Shown here: positions 36,458 through 46,700 of the stretch, in pieces
Layout of the letters: each line of letters begins with the position of its first letter
Numbering within the stretch: position 1 is the stretch's first letter
NCBI RefSeq assembly: GCF_013166655.1
Contig: NZ_JABKCA010000032.1
Location: 1 to 53,907, forward strand
DNA length: 53,907 nt
Source of the DNA: Lentimicrobium sp. L6
GTDB taxonomy: Bacteria > Bacteroidota > Bacteroidia > Bacteroidales > UBA12170
Direction of reading: 5' to 3'
Translations under genes and position numbers: made by a program
Notes under the pieces: generated by a model
What the model saw: only the letters and a program-made list of their open reading frames with translations
What the model was told of the DNA's origin: nothing
Databases searched by the model: none

Positions 36458-36500
36458 AACTTGTTTAGTACAACATTGTAATTAAAGCACTAGTGGTTTT
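36458..36500. repeat. 43-bp direct repeat, copy 1
   Basis: It aligns gaplessly to 37181-37223 with six differences. The core AAAGCA(C/T)TAGTGGTTTT is shared. Confidence 0.7.
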
Positions 36501-37180
36501 AATGGCTCATGTAAATTTTTATGGGGAGAATCAGAATTTAGAGTTCGGATTTAGGAATAGTAAATATGAATTGATGTTTCGCTTCATTAGGCATAATATC
36601 GAGTGTAGATTTAAATTATAGCCGTTTCAATATCGTATTACAACTGGGATTAAACCTATCCAATAGTAGATTTTGACACCCTTTTAAGAAAATAATACTG
36701 GATCATACTTTTTTGTGGAAAAAAGTAAGCAAAAAGCCATACTGACGACTACCTGTCAGTAAGGAAACAGAAACTTCCCAAACAATTGCCTACCCGCCTC
36801 TTCTAGAATATTGATTTTTCTAGCAAAGTAGAAAACTAATGACCTGTTGACTGTACATATTTATCAGAACCAAAGCAGTCGGTTTTATTTCAATCACCTC
36901 CAATATCATTATTTTAAAAGCTAAAGCACTGACGCTTCGGTCAGCACAAGCCCTTGGCTGAACCGAAGTAAGACTAAATAGCCATTTAGTCTTGCGAAGC
37001 TCCATCTGGCAAATAAAACAAACTAGCAACAGATAAAAAATCTAACATTCTATAATTCACCGATTACACTTCGTCGTGTTTGGGAAAAGCCACCCCGCCT
37101 AATTTCTAAGTTTATTAATGCTTAATAGCATTGTAACTATGAAAAGGCTAAAAACCATTGCTTCCCATAATTTTTAATGT

Positions 37181-37223
37181 AACTTGTTTTGTTCAACATT
37201 TTTATCAAAGCATTAGTGGTTTT
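37181..37223. repeat. 43-bp direct repeat, copy 2
   Basis: This is the partner of 36458-36500, 723 bases apart. It lies just downstream of the shared terminator of the glycan operon. Confidence 0.7.
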
Positions 37224-37235
37224 GTTTTTTCACAA

Positions 37236-37263
37236 AAAAAGCCCCTCCAAAATTGGAAGGGCT
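37236..37263 (-). terminator. Terminator of the glycan-locus operon
   Basis: On the minus strand an AGCCCTTCC / GGAGGGGCT hairpin and a T run follow the small PID-CTERM-like gene. It is identical over 28 bases to 35388-35415. Confidence 0.85.
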
Positions 37264-37287
37264 TGTATCATATTATATATGTATTTT

Positions 37288-37500
37288 CTATTCTTCATTA
37301 TTCTTCATGCGGAAACCACCATAAGCAGCACCAAGGGCTACCATAATGCCAATTCCTGCACCAATGGGAGCACCACCACCTGGAGGAGCGTCACCGTCAG
37401 TACCATGACCACCGGGCATACCTGGAGGGTCGGCGAAGAGGCCTAAAGAAATTAAACTGAAACTGAATATCATTAAAGTTTTTATTGCTAATTTTTTCAT
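37288..37500 (-). CDS. Small PID-CTERM-like secreted protein
   Basis: The 70-residue protein has a signal peptide (1-22, LGLFA). A short Pro/Gly spacer (PPGMPGGHGTDGDAPPGG) is followed by GAPIGAGIGIMVALGAAYGGFRMKNNEE. This resembles the PID-CTERM sorting end (P-I-D-G-G followed by a small-residue helix), here with PIGAG in place of PIDGG. Such mini-proteins are among predicted targets of Bacteroidota exosortase-like systems. The gene starts 13 bases after the stop of the preceding 773-residue protein gene and is the last of the operon. Confidence 0.6.
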   Translation of the reverse strand: MKKLAIKTLMIFSFSLISLGLFADPPGMPGGHGTDGDAPPGGGAPIGAGIGIMVALGAAYGGFRMKNNEE

Positions 37501-37513
37501 GTTTAGTTCTCCC

Positions 37514-39835
37514 TTATTTGATGATTACTTTATTAGACTTCACAAATTCGCTATTCTGAACACGAACTACATAAATGCCTGATGGCAAAGATAATGCTTT
37601 TTTATAATTCTCGTCCAACACAATTTGCTCACTCACTAATTGCTTCCCTTGAATATCGAAGACCTCTAGTTGTGCTGGTCCAGACTCCCCTAAAATATAT
37701 AGGTTTTGACCTGAGATATAAGCTTGGAGATTGTCTTTGGCTAGTTCGTTTATTCCTGTGGCCTTATTAAAATAAAGTAGGAACCTATCTTCATTATCTT
37801 CTTCACTTGCAACAAAAGTATATGATTGCTCACCGATAAGCTCAATTTGCTGATTTGAGAATTTATCTTCTAAATAAACTTTAGAATTAGCCGCTAATTC
37901 ATTCTCTGCTACACTAATGGTATAAGTACCAGCTGCAGGAACTTTAATATGTAATGGAATCTTTTTTTCATTTCCATCATTAGCTAAATAATTAACTGAA
38001 AACTGCTCCCCTGATTCATTCTGCATAAAAAACTGAGGCACATTTGCCAAGCTAAATAATTTATGAGAATCAAATTCAATATCATAAGCTTCACTAGAAT
38101 TTTCATCAAAACCTACCATAAATAAATCTTTTGATTCCATTTCAGAACCTACCAATTGTAGTTTTATGGTATTAGAATTCTCATCAGTATCTTTATACCA
38201 ATTGGTAAAATCATGAACTCTAGCATCTTTAGGTATGGTTATGGAGTTTGTAGCATTTGTAGTTTGTACAAAGAAACCTTGCATGGCTGGAATGATATCT
38301 CCTAAAGCATTAACTGCAACATATGCTTTAGAAGCCTCATCATAAACTTGAGGAACACTAATATTTGATATACCCCATGTTCCAGCTCCCCAATCTAAAG
38401 CACTAGTAAAAGGATTACCTAATAAATGCCAATTATCATCAATACCTCCGGCAGAATAAGCTAAATCTATAGATTCTATATCGCTATTTACAATAGTACC
38501 AGAAAATGTCTTAGTAGCAGAAGTTTTATAGGCACATAAATATCCTATTCCTTCATCAAAGGTTGCGAAACCTGTTCCATGATAATTAAACCATGTACCT
38601 GAAGCTTCATCCCATTTATATAGATCATCGTTTCCACTTCCAGGTTCAAAAACCGACCCTGATATAACATAACCATCAATAGGCGATGATAATAAATGCC
38701 ATCCTTCGTCAGAAACATCATTATGACCTACCACATCTAAAGAAGCAGAAAAATATCCACTCCCTGAAATTCCTCCGTCTACAATCAAAGAACCTGTTGG
38801 TGGTGCCAAGCGTGAAGACTTACTAGAAATAGATAAAAGTTCAACAATTCCATTATTGGTTAAACTTCCATTAGTTTTAATAGAACCTCCTGAAGCAACA
38901 CTAAAAGTTTTTCCTGATTCAACAGTCATATTTGAAACAGTAACATCTCCTTCTAATGTAATATTGTCTTGAATAGTAACTGCTTCACCACTAACGGGAA
39001 CAACTCCTGCATCCCATGATGAAGTAGAACTCCAAGTAGTTGCTCCAGCTTTTGTTGTATAGGAACTTTCGACAGTATATGAATAGTTCGAACCTCCACT
39101 ATTTCCCACATTTAAAGAAATTAAATCATGATTAGAAGCATCTACAGCTGAAACAGTAGTAGAATATGCATAATATTTAATAGTTGTTCCACCAACATTA
39201 TCTGCTCCTGGAATAGTTGCAGTTGCTGCATTCCACGTACTTCCTGCTCCAGAAGCTTCAACTACCTTTGAAGTTGAAAAATCATCATCACTATATCGAA
39301 CAAAAACCTTTTCTTGCGCAGACTTATTACCGGCTAAAGTAATTGTTATCACAACATCCTGACTTGGCCATACAGTAGAAGGAGTACTTACAGCTGTGGA
39401 AGCTGTTGCATGAAATGATTGAGGAGTATTATCAGTTTCCATGATTATAGCATTTCTATCAGAATAATCTAATCCCTCAATATTACATGTATAAAACTTC
39501 CCGATAACAGGTGCAGTATTAATTGTTGATGTTTTAGTTAATCCATCACCTCCATGAAATGTTAAAACAAAAGGCACATCTAATGTAATGTCCTCATTAA
39601 ACCATTCATTATAAAGAAAATCCCAATCAATATGGAAAGTATTGTCTATTGATTCAGCCTCAACCGTGCGACTTTCGATCCCATTCACAGGTGAATTAAT
39701 AATGAATTCACCGGAATTGGGTCCGGAAGTAAAGTTAGTAGTCCAATAATAACCAGATGGTTGAGCTAATACCTTACCCCCTGCAAATAAAACAAATGTG
39801 GTAAACAAAACTCCTAAAAGTAAAACACGTTTCAT
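37514..39835 (-). CDS. Secreted T9SS protein sharing the glycan-locus N-terminal modules
   Basis: The 773-residue protein has a signal peptide (1 to about 24, VLAQ). The first ~250 residues carry the two modules also found in the GH13 protein and two repeat proteins: an N-terminal beta domain ending LDYSDRNAIIMETDNTPQSF, then a FVRYSDDDFSTSKVVEASG..IKYYAYSTTVSA domain. Next come a TWSSTSSWDAGVVPVSGEAVTI segment and a repeating GSIKTNGSLTNNG beta stretch, then a ~300-residue domain with GNPFTSALDWGAG. The last ~75 residues (IYVVRVQNSEFVKSNKVIIK) are T9SS type A-like but lack the usual YPNP. It has its own promoter in the gap to the GH13 gene. Confidence 0.78.
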   Translation of the reverse strand: MKRVLLLGVLFTTFVLFAGGKVLAQPSGYYWTTNFTSGPNSGEFIINSPVNGIESRTVEAESIDNTFHIDWDFLYNEWFNEDITLDVPFVLTFHGGDGLTKTSTINTAPVIGKFYTCNIEGLDYSDRNAIIMETDNTPQSFHATASTAVSTPSTVWPSQDVVITITLAGNKSAQEKVFVRYSDDDFSTSKVVEASGAGSTWNAATATIPGADNVGGTTIKYYAYSTTVSAVDASNHDLISLNVGNSGGSNYSYTVESSYTTKAGATTWSSTSSWDAGVVPVSGEAVTIQDNITLEGDVTVSNMTVESGKTFSVASGGSIKTNGSLTNNGIVELLSISSKSSRLAPPTGSLIVDGGISGSGYFSASLDVVGHNDVSDEGWHLLSSPIDGYVISGSVFEPGSGNDDLYKWDEASGTWFNYHGTGFATFDEGIGYLCAYKTSATKTFSGTIVNSDIESIDLAYSAGGIDDNWHLLGNPFTSALDWGAGTWGISNISVPQVYDEASKAYVAVNALGDIIPAMQGFFVQTTNATNSITIPKDARVHDFTNWYKDTDENSNTIKLQLVGSEMESKDLFMVGFDENSSEAYDIEFDSHKLFSLANVPQFFMQNESGEQFSVNYLANDGNEKKIPLHIKVPAAGTYTISVAENELAANSKVYLEDKFSNQQIELIGEQSYTFVASEEDNEDRFLLYFNKATGINELAKDNLQAYISGQNLYILGESGPAQLEVFDIQGKQLVSEQIVLDENYKKALSLPSGIYVVRVQNSEFVKSNKVIIK

Positions 39836-39869
39836 ATATTAAATTTTAAATGTTAATCAATTCAATCCC

Positions 39870-39877
39870 CAAATATA
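39870..39877 (-). promoter_or_regulatory. Internal -7 element between the GH13 gene and the next gene
   Basis: Minus-strand TATATTTG (TAnnTTTG) lies 34 bases upstream of the start at 39835, in the 52-base gap after the GH13 gene. It could give the last two genes extra expression. Confidence 0.5.
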
Positions 39878-39887
39878 GGGAAAATAT

Positions 39888-42800
39888 TTATTTCTTAATT
39901 AATTTCTGGCTAAAAAAGCTCACATCATTCTTAAAATAAAGGAGGTAGATACCTGCGGGCCATTTTTTCAAATTGATGCTTTCCATGCTATTCAAATTTG
40001 ATTTTTCCAAAAGCAATTGTCCTTCTAAGGAATAGATTTGTAATTGGAAACCATCTGCATTTTCTATAATAAAATTCTCGCTTGTAGGGTTTGGATAAAC
40101 TAAGATTTGAGTCTCTTCTAATTCGGCTAAAGCATCTGCATTTATTAGATAAATGGTTTCTACTTTATTGGACTCCCCAATATTGATATTTCCACTGGCT
40201 TTCTGACTTCCAGATATTACCTCATAGCTATAATTCTGATTGGAGGAGGGCAAGAAATAAGCTTCTCCCTGTGCATTGGTTGTGGTTGTTCCAAATCCTT
40301 GTAGAGAAACAGAAGCTTGAGCAATTGGAGTTGAATCCTCTTCTCTGAGTACCTTCATGGTTAAGGAAACATAGGGTTTTCCTAGGTTTTGGTCGGTGAA
40401 CAAGTAAAACTCACCTGCTTCTAAGTCCATACTATAGCCTCCGCTCACTTCTATGCTTTCACCAGTAAAGTAATTATACCAAGTGCCATCGTGATGGAAT
40501 CCTGGAGTGGCATTTTGTGTAGTCACATCCATATTAAAACCAGCACATATATTTAGTGTAGAATGAGTCAACCAAGCTCTTTTGACCATTCCATTTAAGT
40601 CTTTACCAAATTCCCCATACATAAAAGCTTCTTGAGAGGTTTTGAGCTTGGCCATGGCGGCATAGCTCTGATAAACTTCTTGTCGATCTATCTCATTGAA
40701 ATATTCCCATTCTATGGGTTTTTGGCTGGTTCTACAGTCTTCACTCACACTACCATCAGGACAATGGTTGATACTATAATCGTAGCCCAACTCTCCAAAT
40801 TGCCAAATCATCTTTGGCCCAGGAACCATATAGTATAACATGGCCATCCCCTGCTGACGATTTAAGGCTGTGGATAAATCCTTCACTGAATAATCGCCAT
40901 ATTCGTTTCCATAGGTGAGGTTTTCATACATCAAGCGCTCCTCATCGTGGCTTTCCATAAATGGTATTAAATTGGGATAAGTGAAGCCACGGTCAGAATA
41001 ATAGGCCCAGTCGTAATTGGAGCTAGACTCCCAGCCCATGCTCACTTGTTTAAACTCCGATGTCATCACTCCCCAAAGCAACATACCCGAATTGGCTAAT
41101 TCCTTTTGCTCGTCATTATCCGAAAGATGCTCTAATATCACATAGGTATCAGGATCAACAGATTTAATGAAATTATAATAATCGGTCAGCCTGTAGATTC
41201 TGCCTCCATCGTATTGGTTCCAAGAAGCCACATCGTCACCGGTATAGTTCTGGGTGAATCCTTTGGAAAGGTCGAAACGGAAACCATCTATTTTATATTC
41301 TTCCATCCAGAATTGCAAAGAGCGTTTTACAAAATCTTGGGTATGATAGCTTTCATGATTGAAATCGTAGCCGGGACTATAAGGATGCGTAGGGCTTTGG
41401 TTATAATAAGCATTATTGGTAGCTGGCATATTATTAGCGCCATCCCAATACATCAATACCAAAGGCGACTGACCAAAACTATGATTATAAACCACATCGA
41501 GAATGACGGCAATACCTCTTTGGTGGCATGCATCTATAAAGGCTTTATAATCATTTTTAGTTCCGTATGCTTTATCAGGAGCAAAATAGAAAGCTGGATT
41601 ATAGCCCCAACTGTCATTACCTTCAAACTCTTGTACTGGCATCAACTCAATAGCTGTTACCCCTAAATTCTTTAAATAATCGAGAGAATCCATAACCGAA
41701 GCGATCCTCTGATCTCCTACAAAATCTCTAATTAATAATTCATAGATGATTAAATTAGATTGGGTTTCGTTGATAGCCACTGGTGTGAAGTTTTCAATAT
41801 TCCAGTCATAAGCTTCTTGGCCAGTTTCTAAAACACTTACCATTCCTGTGGTTTTTCCTGCAGGATAAGCTTTTAAATTAGGATAAGTAGTTTCTGGAAT
41901 ATATTTATCGTTCCATGGGTCTAGAATCTTTTCGCAATAGGCATCGGCCAAAGTGAGTTCCCCATCGATATAATATTGATAAGCATATTCTTCACCTGCT
42001 GTTAATCCATCTATGGTTATCCAATAATAATCACCATTGACATTGCGTTTCATATAAGCTTGCTCATTGATATTCCAGTTATTGAAATCACCAATCACAA
42101 AGGCAAAATCTTTAGCTTTAGAAGGATCGTGTAATACTAAAGTGACTGATTGTTCATCCAAATAATTAATACCCGCTTTCATACCTGCTGGTAATTCTTC
42201 AATCACTTGATTTCCTCTCAGAAATATCATTACAGAATCTAAAACTTCTTCTTTTCCTGTACTTGCTTTTGCAATTAACCAATGGGAACCACTGCTTAAA
42301 TTGGCAGTATTTAAACCAAATACGATGGACTCATCAGCAGTGGTATTCATTAAACTGTCCCCTAAAAATAATTCAATGTGTTGAGATTGAATGGCCGATA
42401 CACAAACAGGTACTAAAGTATTCGGACTAACTAATGGGGAATTGGAAGAAGGGTAAGTGATTTTCACATTCAACTCATCCTTATAAATAGTCACAAAAAG
42501 ATCCTGATTATCTGCTGTTTTTCCTTCTAGATAATTATCTCCAACAGGTTCATCACTTCTGAATACGAGTGCTAGTTCTAGAATATCCTCACCTTGAGGA
42601 ACTTCATAATAAGCTCTTGCATTAGAAATACTCAATTCGTAAAGGTCAGCATCTAAACGAGTTAATCTAGTTTCGGGTGTATTTTCACCCCAAGCAGTTT
42701 TCACATATTTCCAATCGCTTTGGCTGGTACTTAAATTGGTAATAACTCCAGTATGGACATAAATATCTCCTTCATAGCCAGCCAATCCAGCATTTCCCAA

Positions 42801-43715
42801 TTCTGCATTAAAGGTAATCAGCAATGAAGTTTCAGTCATAGGGAAAGCAGGGTCAGTACCAATCAAGCTTAAAGAAGAACCACAGCTTAATTCTTCACCC
42901 ACTTCATAAGAATAATGATTTCCGCTATTATTATCAAAGTGAATGGTCATTAAATCTCTATTGGTATTTGGATTAGTAGAAATAGTGGAGAAGATATCAT
43001 ACTCCACTTCCACGCCATCTTCAAAAGAAGGAATCTCGGCCAATAGCTGAGTACCAGAAGGCGTCATTTCAATATAATCTGAGCTTGTCCAGCCATTGCT
43101 AGAATATTGAATATAGAATTTTTCTTCAGTAGAAGGCGCATCACTCAAATCAACAAAAACACTCACCACATCAGAAGAATTAGGCAACATAGGTGATTGA
43201 GCCACATTAAGAATAGAAACGGGCATTGCACTTAACTCCATAAAAATGACAGAGGTATTTTCGTAACCCGTATTTTTATAGTTCATCACATAGGATTTCC
43301 CATTGTTTAAGGAAATAGATGAATTTTCACCAACGCCATTATAAACGAATTCTTGAATGGTATTTAACTCCACAGTCACATCAGACCATTGGTTTTGCCA
43401 AATATTATCAATTGGACCGCTGGTAAATTTAAATTCATGATCGCCAGGCAGAATATCACCACCATTATCACTAACAGAGAATATGGTTTGATAAATGGGT
43501 GTTTCTAATTCTAAAAGTTGAACGAGACCACCAGAAGTTTGAGAAGATCCCGCCAAGACTAAATTTTGAGGAGGGTTATTCCAATCATCCCAAGAACCAG
43601 GCATATTAAGACCTTCGGGAGCATAAATCTGTGCTTTTAATGCCGTTGAGCCACAAAATGCCATGAAAAAAGCTGCCATGGCCAATGGTAGTATGATTTT
43701 TTTAATCGATTTCAT
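39888..43715 (-). CDS. T9SS-secreted GH13 alpha-amylase-family enzyme
   Basis: The 1275-residue extracellular alpha-glucan hydrolase has a signal peptide (1-28). The shared N-terminal module APEGLNMPGSWDDWNNPP (30-155) is followed by a second module (155-275). A region typical of Bacteroidota amylases (ELGNAGLAGYEGDIYVHTGVI, about 285-420) and a CBM48-like domain (VIGDFNNWN, about 520-630) come next. In the GH13 barrel, region I is DVVYNH; region II is GFRFDLSKGF with nucleophile Asp815; region III is VILEHL with acid Glu862; region IV is MESHDEER with Asp924. A small carboxypeptidase-like domain and a type A T9SS tail (VYPNPTSENF) end it. It is intact and should act on starch or related glucans. 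It starts 14 bases after the six-repeat protein gene. Confidence 0.93.
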   Translation of the reverse strand: MKSIKKIILPLAMAAFFMAFCGSTALKAQIYAPEGLNMPGSWDDWNNPPQNLVLAGSSQTSGGLVQLLELETPIYQTIFSVSDNGGDILPGDHEFKFTSGPIDNIWQNQWSDVTVELNTIQEFVYNGVGENSSISLNNGKSYVMNYKNTGYENTSVIFMELSAMPVSILNVAQSPMLPNSSDVVSVFVDLSDAPSTEEKFYIQYSSNGWTSSDYIEMTPSGTQLLAEIPSFEDGVEVEYDIFSTISTNPNTNRDLMTIHFDNNSGNHYSYEVGEELSCGSSLSLIGTDPAFPMTETSLLITFNAELGNAGLAGYEGDIYVHTGVITNLSTSQSDWKYVKTAWGENTPETRLTRLDADLYELSISNARAYYEVPQGEDILELALVFRSDEPVGDNYLEGKTADNQDLFVTIYKDELNVKITYPSSNSPLVSPNTLVPVCVSAIQSQHIELFLGDSLMNTTADESIVFGLNTANLSSGSHWLIAKASTGKEEVLDSVMIFLRGNQVIEELPAGMKAGINYLDEQSVTLVLHDPSKAKDFAFVIGDFNNWNINEQAYMKRNVNGDYYWITIDGLTAGEEYAYQYYIDGELTLADAYCEKILDPWNDKYIPETTYPNLKAYPAGKTTGMVSVLETGQEAYDWNIENFTPVAINETQSNLIIYELLIRDFVGDQRIASVMDSLDYLKNLGVTAIELMPVQEFEGNDSWGYNPAFYFAPDKAYGTKNDYKAFIDACHQRGIAVILDVVYNHSFGQSPLVLMYWDGANNMPATNNAYYNQSPTHPYSPGYDFNHESYHTQDFVKRSLQFWMEEYKIDGFRFDLSKGFTQNYTGDDVASWNQYDGGRIYRLTDYYNFIKSVDPDTYVILEHLSDNDEQKELANSGMLLWGVMTSEFKQVSMGWESSSNYDWAYYSDRGFTYPNLIPFMESHDEERLMYENLTYGNEYGDYSVKDLSTALNRQQGMAMLYYMVPGPKMIWQFGELGYDYSINHCPDGSVSEDCRTSQKPIEWEYFNEIDRQEVYQSYAAMAKLKTSQEAFMYGEFGKDLNGMVKRAWLTHSTLNICAGFNMDVTTQNATPGFHHDGTWYNYFTGESIEVSGGYSMDLEAGEFYLFTDQNLGKPYVSLTMKVLREEDSTPIAQASVSLQGFGTTTTNAQGEAYFLPSSNQNYSYEVISGSQKASGNINIGESNKVETIYLINADALAELEETQILVYPNPTSENFIIENADGFQLQIYSLEGQLLLEKSNLNSMESINLKKWPAGIYLLYFKNDVSFFSQKLIKK

Positions 43716-43729
43716 TTTTTTGATTTTGC

Positions 43730-46700
43730 TTATTGTTTGATGATTTTAATACTGGCCTGATTATGAGAATCATTCAGTTTTATAAAATATATTCCACTTT
43801 CTAATGAAGAACAATCGATACTCGATTTTGAGGATTCTAAAATACCAGAAGCTTTCAAACTTCCTAAAGCATTTAAAATCTGATAATCGACTGGAGTAAT
43901 GGAGTTGGATTGGATGAATAGTAAATCCTGTACTGGGTTGGGATAAAACTGAGTTTGTAATTCTAATGCTTCGGTCCCTACAAAAGTAATGACATAAGTA
44001 GTATCTCCAGAAACCACTCCTTCACTATCAACATTTACAACTAGGTTATCACCAATTACCAACCAAATACCATTGGAGCTACCATCATCTTCTAATACTC
44101 CCCATTCATAAGTTCCAGGAAAAACATCCAATGTTAAAGACCAATTTTCACCATCTTGAGTCATGGCTTGTGTTTCCCATGCAGTCATTTCTCCTTTTAG
44201 CTTGATGTTATTATAAAGGTGTGTGGCATCAATAACATTGAAGTTTACAGGGAATGCTTGTAATTCTTCTGTAACAGTGAGTATTCCATTTACATTATTT
44301 ATACCATCCCAAAAACCGCCATCGGAATCAGAAAAACCTCCATAAACAAAATCTTGATCTTGGTATTGAAAGCGAGTGGCATAATAATAAGTTCCGACAT
44401 CGCTAATATATGTTCCAATATTTCCTGAATACTCATCATTATTCCCATCATTGCCCAAATAATAAGCAGGATACCAAGTGGTCCAAGAAGAAGGAGCAGT
44501 ATCGTCTGAACTATATCCAATCCAAGCTTGAAGCTCTACAAGAGAATCCTCACTTTGGGTGATTCCATCGATATAGGCTTGTCCATAAATTATAAATTCG
44601 GAATTAGGTTCGATAGAAGCATCTGGAGGCCATTGTAAATTGGCCCAACCAATGCTATCTGGTGCAGGAGTCTCTGTAACTGTTAATATCCCATTTACAT
44701 TACTTGCTCCATCCCAAAATCCTCCACCCTCTTCAGAATAGCCACCAAAAACTATTTCTTGATCTTGGTATTGAAAGCGAGTGGCATAATAATAAGTTCC
44801 GATCTCGTCCATTAGAATTCCAATATTGGCAGAATATTCATCATTATCGCCATCCTCTCCTTGATAATAAGCAGGAATCCATTCGCTCCATGTTTCAGGA
44901 TTGCTATCATCAGAACTTATGCCGATCCATGCTTTAAGTTCGGTTAATGAATCTGATTCACTAGTAATACCATCAATATATGCCTGCCCATAAACGGTAA
45001 AATCTTCTTCAGGTAATATTTCTCCCTGAGGAGGCCATTGAATATTAGCCCAGCCTATGGTATCAGGAGTTGGAGTATTGGTAACTGTCAAAATACCACT
45101 GACATTATCAACACCATCCCAGAAACCACCATTAGTAGCAGAATAACCACCATAAACCATTTCCTGATCGAAATATTGAAAACGTGTGGCATAATAATAA
45201 ACTCCTTCATCGGTCATGAGGCTTCCAAGGTCAACAGAATATTCATCGTTATTTCCGGAGGCGCCTAAATAATAGGCCGGAATCCAATTGGTCCAGGTTT
45301 GTGGCTCTGTATCATCTAAACTATAACCTACCCAAGCTCTTAAATCAATTAAAGAATCTGCTTGGTTGCTTACGCCTTCAATCCAGGCTTGTCCATAAAC
45401 TACAAATTCGTTTAGAGGCTCAATTTCTCCTGTAGCAGGATGCTGAAGATTAGCCCAGCCAATCACATCAGGCGTTGCCTCTGTAACCGTGAGCATTCCA
45501 TTTATATTTTCAGTTCCATTCCAGAAACCTCCTCCATCTTCGGAGTATCCACCATAAACAAAAGCTTGATCTAGATATTGGAATCTGGTGGCATAATAAT
45601 ACTCCCCTTCCACATCCATCAATGCACCTAAGTCTAAAACATATTCATCATTATCTCCAACAGCTTGGAAGTAATCAGCAGCAATCCAGTTGGTCCAAGT
45701 TGAAGGGTCGGTATCATCATCATGATAGCCCACCCAAACTTCTAAATCAGAAGAAGGCTCGTCTTGACCAGTAATGCCCTCAATATAGGCTTGACCATAG
45801 ACTAAAAATTCGGTTTCCACTTCAATTTCACCAGCACCAGGCCATTGTAGATTGGCCCAAGTTATTTCATCTACTGAAGATGAGTTCACTGTAAGTTCAC
45901 CATTTACATATTCAGTTCCATTCCAAAAGCCTCCTCCATCTTCGGAGTATCCACCATAAACATAATCCTGATCTAGATATTGAAACCTAGTGGCATAATA
46001 GTATGCTCCATCAGTATTCATTAAAGCGCCTAGGTCCAAAACATATTCATCATTATTTCCGACAGCTTGAAAATAACTAGCGGACACCCAATTGGTCCAG
46101 CCTGAAGGATCAGTATTGCCCGTATGATAACCAATCCACACTTGCAAATCATCGCTAGGATTTTCTTGATCTGTAATGCCTTCAATATAAGCCTGTCCAT
46201 AGACTAAAAACTCTTGTGTTGGCGCTATTTCTCCTGAACCAGGCCATTGTAGATTGGCCCATGTGATTTCAGCTGGTGTTGGATCGTTAGTAACTGTTAA
46301 TACTCCACTATTATATTCACTTCCATCCCAAAATCCTCCACCGGATTCAGAATAACCACCGTATTCATATTCTTGATCTTCATATTGAAATCTGGTGGCA
46401 TAATAATAAGTTCCTTGTGTATTCATCACCTCACCAAGATTTACAGAATACTCATCATTTTCGCCTACTCCACCTAAATAATAGGCAGGTAGCCAGTTGG
46501 TCCAAGAAGAAGGGTCGTTATCTGTTGTGCTATATCCCACCCAAGATTTTAATTCTAAAAGAGAATCTGCTTGATTAGTTACATTATAAATGAAAGCTTG
46601 TCCATAGACTATATAATCTCCACCAGGAAGAATTTCACCACTTGCCGGCCATTGAAGGTTGGCCCAACCAATGGTATCGGGAAGTGCAACACCTACAGTA

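Larger units (their letters stand above)
36197..37235. repeat. ~1 kb repeat-rich non-coding region
   Basis: No convincing gene is present. It carries an inverted pair of REP-like arms (36332-36360 and 36410-36447) and a 43-base direct repeat (36458-36500 and 37181-37223, 37 of 43 identical), with a partial third copy at about 36302-36314. Small stem-loops lie at 36928-36944 (CTGAC/GTCAG) and around 36972 (GACTAAAT/ATTTAGTC). A segment at about 36711-36745 (TTTTTTGTGG, AAAAAAGTAAGC) resembles a dispersed intergenic repeat. It looks like a graveyard of short repeats. Confidence 0.6.

Noticed and set aside
36820-37029. 69-residue minus-strand frame in the repeat-rich spacer
   Set aside because: It overlaps stem-loop repeats, has no start context and no protein-like pattern.
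44299-45268. Several 60-77 residue frames on both strands inside the repeat genes
   Set aside because: They are shadows created by the repeats. None has independent support.
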